The translations under genes and the position numbers were made by a program. The notes under the pieces were generated by a model. The model made no database searches. It was not told the origin of the DNA and saw only the letters and a program-made list of their open reading frames with translations. This document shows, in pieces, positions 1 through 10,000 of a DNA stretch of 64,000 nucleotides. This DNA comes from Charina bottae (taxonomy: Eukaryota; Chordata; Lepidosauria; Squamata; Charinaidae), in assembly GCA_023362775.1 (NCBI GenBank), contig JALMGJ010000006.1, forward strand, positions 2,454,001 to 2,518,000, given 5' to 3'. Within the stretch, counting starts at the first letter, position 1; every line of letters begins with the position of its first letter.

Positions 1-106
1 CTTGGGTGGCGCGGTCACACCTGTGGAACCAGAATTGGGATGGTTTGAGTCATCCCGGGAGATCAGTCATCTCAACATGAAAAAAAACATGTGGGATGCT
101 TTAGAA

Positions 107-241
107 CAGCGTTTCTCAACCTTGGCCACTTTAAGAGGTGTGGACTTCAACTCCCAGAATTCCCCAGCGAGCCATGCTGGCTGGGGAATTCTGGGAGTTG
201 AAGTCCACACCTCTTAAAGTGGCCAAGGTTGAGAAACACAG
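107..241. mobile_element. Palindromic hAT MITE, family A copy 1
   Basis: Terminal repeats of the form CAGxGTTTCTCAACCT and reverse complement; near-perfect inverted halves around GAATTCCCCAGCCAGC. This family recurs about 14 times in the window. Confidence 0.85.
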
Positions 242-249
242 CCATATAA

Positions 250-656
250 GGTAGTCCTCGCTTAACGACCATTTGTTTAGTGATGGTTCAGACTTACGAT
301 GGTGCTGAAAAACTGACTTGCGACCTGTCCTCGCACTTATGTCTGTCACAGCATCCCCACGGTCATGTGATCGCAATCTGGGTGCTTGGCAACCGGTTCA
401 CATTTACAACCGTCGCAGTGTCACGCGGTCATGTGATCACCATTTTCGACCTTCCTAGACGGCTTCCGGCAAGCAAAATCAATGGGGAAGTGCATGATTC
501 ACTTAACGATCACGTGGTTCGCTTAACGGCCATGTGATTCACTTAAAGGCCGCTGCAAAAATTGTTGTGAAATCGGGTTGGATTCACTTAACGACTGCAT
601 CGCTTAGCGACCAAAGTTCCAGTCCCAATTGTGGTCATTAAGCAAGGACTACCTGT
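250..656. mobile_element. MITE family B copy 1 (TAGTCCTCGCTTAACGACC ends)
   Basis: Ends are GGTAGTCCTCGCTTAACG and its inverse AGCAAGGACTACCTG. Internal motifs AACGACCAC, ATGTGATC and GCAAAATCAATGGGG recur in all eight copies of the window. No coding capacity; superfamily not determined. Confidence 0.8.
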
Positions 657-856
657 ACGTTAAGTCTGATAAGTTTATAGAGCTCTGCACATCCAAAGGT
701 TTTGGAGTGGGCTTGCAGTACAGCTGCTCTAGTTCCCAGCTGGATCCTGGGAACAACCGGATCTGGGGGCTCTGCCTTCATCTGACCGTGCCTGCCGGCT
801 CCAGCTTTCTGTTGCGGCTTTACGGCGCCTGATTTCTTCTCTGCTTCTCTGTGCAG

Positions 857-1058
857 GTCAGGTCCTTCGACGGGGGGCGAGACCATGAATCCCCATCCTC
901 GGCGCATCCGCCTGAAGCCCTGGCTGGTGGCCCAGGTGAACAGCGGCCAGTACCCGGGTCTGCGCTGGGTGGATGCTGAGCAGAAGCAGTTTTGCATCCC
1001 CTGGCGCCACGCCACACGGCACATCCCCTGCCAGGATGACGAGAACACCATCTTCAAG
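857..1058 (+). CDS. IRF5: IRF5 exon 2 (first coding exon)
   Basis: A pyrimidine-rich tract ends in an AG at 855-856. After 28 nt of 5' UTR the ATG at 885 opens 58 codons, ending at a TTCAAG|GTGACC donor. It encodes the first half of the DNA-binding domain, including [10 protein letters not shown]. Phase 0 out. An upstream noncoding exon is expected but cannot be recognised. Confidence 0.95.
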
Positions 1059-4000
1059 GTGACCCCGGGGAGGAGGGGGGCGGCCGGGGGTCCGGTCTGC
1101 CTGGGCGCGACGTCTGGGGCTAGCCCGGAGTGAGAGTTGCCGAGGCTGAATGTCCTGTGGATGGAACCCTCGTAGCAAAACATCGGGACGGAGAGACCAG
1201 ATGCCCTTGTTACCCAGCCTTGCCCACTCAAAATCCTCCGACCCAAATGCTGTCCTGGTTCTCCACAGGGCCTGGACTGCTGGAAGGAGCTCGACCCCAA
1301 GCAGCAGGACCAGCCTCCCGGCCGGGCAGACTCAACACACCCCTGGCCAAGGTCTTCGCTCTGCGGCAAACCAGCCCAGATGCCCCTCCTTGCAGCTGAG
1401 CCGTGTTACGACCTGTGGTTACCACAATCAGCCCAGTTCCCCCTTACATTCTCTCGCCTCTGCTGGCTTTATTCAGAGCCTGTACTGGTAGTCCTCGCTT
1501 AACGACCACAATTGGGACCAGAACGACCACATAAAACCAAACCAGAACATACCAAGATGCGCCTCCTTCAAAAAGAGCTCGCCTGCAGATCTTAACAGCT
1601 AGAGGTCCTTAATGGAAAAGCCTTCCTCTAGAGCAGTGTTTCTCAACCTCGGCCACTTTAAGACGGGCGGACTTCAACTCCCAGAATTCCCCAGCCAGCA
1701 TGGCTGGGGAATTGTTGGCTGAGGAATTCTGGGAGTTGGTCCACCCATCGTAAAGTTGCCAAGGTTGAGAAACACTGCTCTAAGGGAAAACGTCCTAACA
1801 CTCCAAGGAGTTTGACAGCGGGACCAATGACCCAGAGAGGTGGGGGGGGGGCCCTTAGCTAAAGCGAAGCTCAGCATCCTTCCATCTGGAATGCTTGTGC
1901 TGGAATCCTTGCACAAGCTCCGGGTTTATCATTCTCCTGCACCCTGGTTCTGTTTCCTTCTCATGGAAAGGAAATTGGCTAGTTTTCAGTGGGCAAGAAG
2001 GCTAGCAAAGTGCTTTTCGTTCACGTGCATTGTCGAGGGAGGGAGATGAGGCTGTTTCAGCAGGGTGCTTCCGAAGCTCCTCTTTGGACCTTGTTTAATG
2101 CTTTCCTGCGATTATGGACTTCACGCGAACTGATTATTTCCAGCCTTTCAGTCTTTTGTTCCTACTGCCAGCCCCCGACAGAAGCCCGATGGCTGGAAAA
2201 GGTGGCCTAGGCTCAAGTTGTCGTTATCTCAAAGAGTGGAAACCAGTGGCGGACTATTTGCGAAACGCAGGAGGGGCGAAGCTTACGTGGGGATTCGAAG
2301 ATTAGGCTATAAATATAATGGGGTATATGAGACAAAGAATTATTCTTATCTATTGCATGAAAAACTAGCACTTAGGACGGATTTTCTTGTTCTCATGACC
2401 AGGGATAGATTGGAAGTTACCTATGTTTCATACTTCTTCTTTTTCTTTTACTTTACTACACTTTTTCTTTTCTTTTCTTTTTTTCTTTTCTTTTCTTTTC
2501 CTTTGTATTTCTATTTCTTCTTATATTTCTAACTTTTAACTATGTATTGTAAAATTCTAATAAAATTTATCAGAACCAAAAGGAAAAGGTGGCCTAGATG
2601 CAGGGAGGGGTCTCTGCAGGGCGCGGTCCAAAGAGTCAAGATGGCCACGACGGTGCGATCCAAGCTCTGTTTTTTACGTGGGATGCACACGCTGGCCGAG
2701 CTTCCATCGTGGCTTTTTTGACCCTGCGGACACCCCTGCCCAGATGGCCGTTTGCAAAATAAGCAATATCGGTTTCAGCGCTTTTCTTTCTGGCGTGGGC
2801 AGGCCTGGGCCAAAGAAACGGGCAAATACAACGAGGGCGTGGACGAGCCGGATCCGGCCAAGTGGAAGGCCAACCTGCGCTGCGCCTTGAACAAGAGCCG
2901 CGAGTTCAGCCTGATCTACGACGGGACCAAGGACACGCCCATGCGGCCCTACAAGATTTACGAGGTCTGCGATGCGCCCCAGTCCAACGGAGGTACCGGC
3001 TGGCCTTGCCATTTTGTTGCACCCCGCTTTCCCCTGCTGCTTCGTCCCCCCACCGGTGAAGCCACCTGGGAACCCCTTGCTTCTACGTTGCCCCACCGCA
3101 GAGGTCCCCTCCGCCCACTCACCCAAGAGGCGATGGTGGTTGTCTTGTTGCAGAGGTTCCTGCGTGGAATTCGTGGTCTCTCTCTCTCTCTCTCTTTTGC
3201 CTCATTATTGACTCTGCTCAGACAGGTTTGGCAGGTTCTGGAAGTGCTATAAAACCTGCAAATCCTGATGGGTTAAGGACGTACCAAGGGCATTCTTGTA
3301 CCTCCTTCGGTTCATTTAAAAAAAAAAAACAGATTTATCCAACCTCTCTGAAAAAGCATGGCTTTATCCTTACTGACTGCTCGGCCTCTCCCATCCCCTC
3401 CAGCATTTCACAAATGAAAATAGAAAAACGTTTGCATCAAGAATCCCACCCAAGCCTCCATCTCACTCTTACGCTGCTTTCTACAGTACACTATCCATTT
3501 CTTCCTTCTCTGGATTTAAAGCCAAGCAGTTTTTTGTGAATGGGACAGGCGGGTGACCCAGGAGGGGAAGGATCAGCCTGGCATCGCTGGCTACTTTAGG
3601 ATGATGCGGGCACACCCTCTGGGCCCTGCGCATTGCCCTTTGGCAGCAGGCAAGTCCTGGTCTTTCCAAGTAGACATTGCCTTGTGTCAGGCAGGATTTC
3701 AGGCTCAGAGACTCAGCTTGGAAAGAGTTGCCAGACCGAATAGCAGCTGTCCAGTGGGGGCGATGGGCGGAGCTGCAAGGTCAACTGGCAGAGAAAGGCA
3801 GTCCGGCCAGCTGTTACATGGGCTCCTTTTGAATACGGGTTTAGGGCTCTTTTGAAAGAGTGCTAAACCCATACTCAAAAGGAGCCTTACTATCCGTTCA
3901 TAGAATCATAGAATCCTAGGGTTGGAAGGGACCTTGGGGGTCTTCTAGTCCAACCCCCTGCCCGAGCCCAAGGCAGGAATCCTCATACCACCTCGGACAA

Positions 4001-7000
4001 ACGGTTGTCCAATCTTTTCTTGAAAACTTCCAGCGATGGAGCATCCTCAGCTCCGGGAGTCAAGCCGTTCTACTGCTTAATACTTCTCACTGTCAAGAAA
4101 TTCCTCCTTATTTCCAGGTTGGATCTCCCCGTTATTTGGGCTCTTTCTGAGAAGAAAATACTAAATCCATGTTCAAGAGGGGACTGAATAACAGCTGATA
4201 ATGGGGAGGGCAATTTTTATCTCTGCCTTTCTCTCTGTGCCATTTCGCTGGATTCGTTTTCAACACTCCCATGCAAAACACTTGCCCCGAGTGAGCAGAG
4301 TGTCGTGGGTAAACCCACATCTGTTAAAGGCCGTTTGTTAAAACTCACCTCGTCCTCCGCCTGATTCCTCATTCAAGGGAGCGATTGGTGGATATTCTCT
4401 TGCTGGCTGGCGGTGTGGGAAGGGGAGGAAGGGAAACAGTGTAGGGAATCCTTTTCCTTAATGTCTGAGTGGGGCCCTTGGCTGAAGAGGCAATGCGTCT
4501 GCTACCCTTGCAACAATTGAAAATCGTGGGAGGGAAAAAATGGCTTTGAGGCACCCTCGTAACCATCCGCTTTTGATCTTCAGAGAGCTTTGCTGGAGAG
4601 GAGCCCACAGCTGGATGTGAAGAGGAGGAGGAGGTGAGATTTGGCCTCTTCCTAGCCTTCTTTGGGGGGGGGGGATTTCGTCCTCCGTGGGGACCTTGCT
4701 GGCGGGATCTTCTGGGGTAGGCAGATGTCCCACGAGGAGAGAATCCCCTTCGTTTTTCTGCATCTCGATTCCTCTGCAAACCACAGAATTCTGTTTTCTG
4801 CACAGCTGTAGCTGAAACCACCTTCCAGCCACCGAGCTTAGTTTCCCTATGTTGCTGCACCCAGCCTCCATGCAACCTGGGTCTAGTTCTAACCTTGGAT
4901 CTGTATCTTTGGTTTTATTATTACATTTCTAAACTGGCAAATGGGTACGGCAGGACACAGAACGGAGGGGTCAGACTCCCCCCCCCCCAGTTCACGTCTT
5001 TTCACTCTGGCTTCCCGTGTGCAGCCATGCCCCCCCCCCCCCATGCCTTCCTCTCTTACCACCAAGGCAGGCTGCCTTCCTTGCGCATGGGTGCTCCAGT
5101 CCATGGGGAAGAACTGGGGAAGACACACAGGCGGCTTTGCTCGGCCTTCGGCCCCTCTCTAGACCAGAAGCATTGCTTCTCCGACTTGGCAGCCTCTTCG
5201 CAGGGGGCGACTTCTTCAGTTTCCTGTTACTAATTTCGCTTCTTTTGATTGCAGCTTCAGAAGATGATGCCCACCCTGAGGATTGCAGGTGGGTGTTGGC
5301 AATGCCTGGAAGGGGGAGCTGGGGCAAGACCGGAGGGCCCGGCCGGGCACAATTGTTCCCAATCCTTCCCATTTGGAAGGGGCTCCAACTCCTCCCAAAA
5401 GAAGCACGCAAAGGAAATAGATGGGCCTCCCTCCTGTTACCTGCTGAAGAACGGCTGGGTCCACCTCTGTGAACGTAGCTGAGCCGAGGATTGTAGCCGC
5501 ACCCCTGCAGCTCAGTGGCTGAGTCCACACAACAGAGTTAGCTGGCCACACTGAGAATATGTGGGAAATTCACGGCCTGAGCAGCTGCGTGAATCCACAG
5601 GCCAAACCATCATCGGATTTCTTGCTTCCGGCATTGCAGAGTGTGTGAGCCCAGCACTGATGCTTCATTAACCTGGCTTAGGGTTAGGTGGGTCGTGTGA
5701 ACCCAATTATGCTGTTTCTGGATCACTCCACTCCCTTGCAGAAAGGCTGTTTCTAGGGCTCCAGCTAGCTAGCCCTCCAAGATAGCCACTCCCCACTCAC
5801 CCCAGCTCCCCCCCCCCCCGCCCATGTCCTGCAGCTGCAGAGCTTACTCCGGGCTCCTCTCTGGTTTTTGAGGTTTCTGCAGCCCTGCAGGCCCCGTTTT
5901 GTCCCCATCCTGCTGGCCTTGCCTGTCTGAATTCCCTGCAGGCATTGAATAAACCTGCATCCCCCCCCTCCTCCTCCAAGCCCCCCACCTTGCCATATCA
6001 GACTACGGGTTGAAAAATGGAGGCGGCCTTCTCTTGCATCATCAGATTTCAAAGGCTCCCCCCCCCCCCCCCGTTTCATTGGGGGCCCCAGTGGTGAGGA
6101 GGTGGGGAGCCTCTTGGCTTGGCCAGTCTGACCGGCACCTCTGCATAATCCACTGCCCCTCCCAATGGTGGTTCTAGGAGCGCTTACCCTGGTTCTGACC
6201 CCACACAAAAACAGGGAGGGAAGGGGGGGGATCAGCCACGGGACAAAGCCCCCCATTATTAGAACCACAGCTGGTTACGTAACTAATCGGGAGGTTCTAA
6301 ATATGTCGCTGTCCGAGTTTGCCGAGAGGCTCAGAGTGGGCAGCAGGCAAGGCCTATTTCCAGAACCTTTCCTCGGCCCGCTGCCTGCAGCGCCGCGCAG
6401 CAAAGCACGCTGGTCTGAAGTCATGGTTGGGCGTGTGTGTTATTTATCACTGTATTTATGTCTTGAATTTGGAATTGTCTGAAAAGTGAGAGGAGCAGCC
6501 CTTGGTCCCACGTCATTGCATGGAGGCGACGCGCTTGCCGTCCTTCCATCCTGACCGGGGTTCTCCGATCGCTTCCCACGGCACCCGACTCTCTCGTTGC
6601 AGATCCGTCGCACGCCGCAGAGCCCCTGCCGCCGTACCCGTGGCTGAAGCAAGAGGCCCTCTACCCCAGCCCGTGCGGCAATGGGACTTTCTCCCACTTG
6701 GCACACCCGGAGGTGGGGCCCGTACCCCCTGCGCCAGCTCCTGCGGGGGCCTTTGCGGTGGGAGGGGAGCCCCCGGCGCCCAACTTTGCCGAATCTGCGG
6801 GCCGGATGCCGCTGGTCGCTGAGAGCATGGCCATGCCGGGAAACCTGGAGCCCCTCTCCGAGGGGGGCTGCCCTGGAGCACCCATGGAGCAGTTCATCCC
6901 CAATTTATTGATCAGCCCCCACATGCTGCCACGTAAGTTTCTTCGCTGTCTTGGGGATGCGCCATAGGAGTGGGGTAGGGGCGCAAGAGGGAAAGCGGGG

Positions 7001-10000
7001 TCCCCTCCTGGCTGGGTTCACACGACGCGCTTCAGCAAGGCAGCTAAAGGTCTAGCAGTCGCATTTGCACAGAATGCCAATCTTGGCTAGCATTAACCTC
7101 GGTTCCTTTTTGGTTTAACATGTCCTGTAAGTCAAGCTTGGTTAGTTGCTGGTTTAATGTCCTGTGAAGACCCAGAAAATGGGTAATTCAGGAATTGGGG
7201 TTCAGTGTGTTGTGTGAACCCAGCCTTTGGGAAGTTACAACAAGGTTCCCATGGCTTCTCGATATGCAGCTTGGTTTGTTTGTCAATCGCTCTGTTTGGT
7301 TGTCATGACACCTCTCCTGTGAAGACTGATTCTTTCGATTTTAGGGCATTGCAGCGTTTTGGATTCAAAGGATGTTGCAAGGACACGTAGCCCGTGTCAG
7401 CAACTTCTGAACGCGGCTGTCTTTTCCTAGATCTGCAGGCATCTGAAGCTGCTTTCAAAAGCTGCCGACAGGAGTTGTGCGTGAGCCCACAAGTGCCCAA
7501 AACCCTGCATGGCCACGTTGGTAGAAAAAACCTGAACGTTCTGCTCTTTTGGACAATTCAAATCCACCCAAAAATGCCATACCCTCTAAAAATAGCACGG
7601 TATAATAAAAACAAGCAGGACAGAGAAATGGAAATGTTGTCCAGGAAAAAAATGTTACGTGTTCAGTAAAGCAAATGTCTACGTCAGAGCTTTCCAAACT
7701 GTGTGTCGGGACACTTTAGTGTGTTGGCTGCAGTGTCTGGCTGTGTCAGAGCTGCTGCTGCCTCCGAGCCCTGCCAGGATTCCACGCAGGTCCTAGTGCC
7801 TGCCTTGTGCCTGGCTGCCTCCAAACCTGCTGTGATTCCGCGCAGGTCCTAGTGCCTGCCTTGTGCCCTGCTGCCTCCAAACCTGCTGTGATTCCGCGCA
7901 GGTCCTAGTGCCTGCCTTGTGCCATGCTGTAAGAGTGTGTCGCGAAATGATGCCCTGCTGTAAGAGTATGTCACCAACATGAAAAGTTTGGAAAGGTCTG
8001 GTCTACATAAAGAGGAAGGCTTTTCCCATTCGGTGAATTGTCAAGGAGGAGAAACTCCACAGAAAGAAATCTGCAGTTCAGGCATTGTGTAAATTGTTAC
8101 CTGGGGAAGAACAGTTTAGTTTAATTAGGAGTAAGAGTTGATATCAATTTATGTATATTTTTGCTGTAGAAAAGTCAGAAGTCACTCTGTAGTAGTTTTC
8201 TTTGTATTTTCACACCTTTTTAGTTTTCCTTCTTTTTTTGTAGGGTTTTTGTTTCATACCTTTTAGTTTTAGTTTTTACTTATGTTTAAAAAATTAATAA
8301 AGTTTTTTGGAAAAAAAAAGAACAGGAGGAAGCATTTCTGAGGCCTGGGTCATGTTTTCAAAGTGCTTTATGTGAACAGCCTTACGGCAGGGGTGTTTGC
8401 AGGGCATGGTCAAAAAAGTCAAGATGGTGGTCACAACAATGCAGCTGAAAGTCTGCCTGTTTTTAAGTGTGACGTACACGCAGGCTGAGCTCCAGTTGCA
8501 CTGTTGTGGCCATCTTGACTTTTTGACCATACCCTGCGGACCGCCTGGAAGGCTTTGAGCCTTCGCCCAGAGTGCCCATCCCACCAAGGCCCTGGTTCAC
8601 CCTTGGCCCTCCGCGGCTTCTGCTTCTGCTCCTCCTCCAGTGACCGACCTGGAGATCAAGTTCCAGTACCGCGGCCGCTCGGTGGGGGCCCTGACCATCA
8701 GCAACCCGCACGGCTGCCGCCTCTTCCACAGCCACCTGGAGCCGACGCAGGAGCAGGTGGAGCTCTTCGGGCCGGTGACCCTGGAGCAGGTCCGCTTCCC
8801 CAGCGCCGAGGCCGTGCCCAACGAGAAGCAGCGCTACTACACCCACCAGCTGCTGGACGTCTTGGACCGGGGCCTCATCCTGGAGCTGCAGGGGCAGGAC
8901 ATCTACGCCATCCGGCTGTGCCAGTGCAAGGTGTTCTGGACCGGCCCCTGTGCCCGAGAGCTGGCCGGCCCCAATCCCATTGAGCGCGAGAAGAAGGTCA
9001 AGCTCTTCAGCCTGGAGAACTTCCTCAACGGTGCGGAGGGGCCACGGCCGGGCCCTCGGCGGGTGTGGGGGCCTCTGGGAGGAGGGGGAGGATGGGCTTT
9101 GTAGCTTCACCCCCATAGGAGACAACTGGGAGGGAGACAAACAGAGGGCTTAGCACGGTAGGGCAGCTGGGAAGGGCTGCCAAGCGCCTTCCTTGAGGAG
9201 GGGAAAATGTTGGCTTTGGGTTCCCATGCATTTCGGTTTCAAGGCGGTTGTGGGCAGGACCATGTCTTGTTAGAGCTTATCCCGAGAGAGAACATATTCT
9301 GGCTGTAGAATATGCAGATCTCTACAGAAAGGGATGGATGGATGGATGGTCTGTTGATTCGATGACCAAGGTGGCTTCCAAGAATTTAGGGCCAGCACTA
9401 TCAGTAAACTTAGTAAACTTCATTACTAAGCTACTTATATTGTCTTGTGTTATGTTATGTTATGTTTGTTATGCATTTATCATAGACACACTAAAGCAGT
9501 ATGTCTATGAAGGTTCTCAGTCATCCAGGTGGAACTGTCTGTAGCTTGAATCATGTCAACTGGATTTCTATTTTCTCAGTGGAAACGTTTCGCTCCTTAT
9601 CGAAGGAGCTCCTTGGATAAGGAGCGAAACGTTTCCACTGAGAAAATAGAAATCCAGTTGACATGATTCAAGCTACAGACACTAAAGCAGTGTTTCTCAA
9701 CCTTGGCAACTTGAAGATGTGTGGACTTCAATTCCCAGAATTCCCCAGCCAGCTATGGTATGCTGGCTGGGGAATTCTGGGAGTTGAAGTCCACACATCT
9801 TCAAGTTGCCATGGTTGAGAAACACTGCTGTAAAGGATTAAGGCTTAGAGAAAGGAGCTTTCTCACGTTGCTTGGCGAATCACAGAGCTGATGATCATCT
9901 ACAGGGCCTTTTGACTTGCTCCTAACTTACTCTGTAAGCTAGAGACGGCTTGGCTCTGCAAGTGGCTCCAACGAATGGAAACCTTGGCGGGAAAGGCTAT

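Larger units (their letters stand above)
1..856 (+). other. IRF5 upstream or first-intron sequence
   Basis: No coding exon is visible. It holds a palindromic hAT element and a 400-bp MITE (listed separately). The stretch 660-856 looks unique and ends in the pyrimidine-rich acceptor of IRF5 exon 2. Confidence 0.6.

Noticed and set aside
638..1369. 243-codon open frame on -
   Set aside because: Antisense to IRF5 exon 2 and its introns; no recognisable domain.
5255..5472. Reading IRF5 exon 5 in the frame [11 protein letters not shown]
   Set aside because: That frame leaves exon 6 out of phase. The frame [11 protein letters not shown] agrees with the mammalian protein and with the 50-nt exon 4.
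8463..9140. 225-codon open frame on -
   Set aside because: Mirror of IRF5 exon 7; codon constraints of the sense exon explain it.
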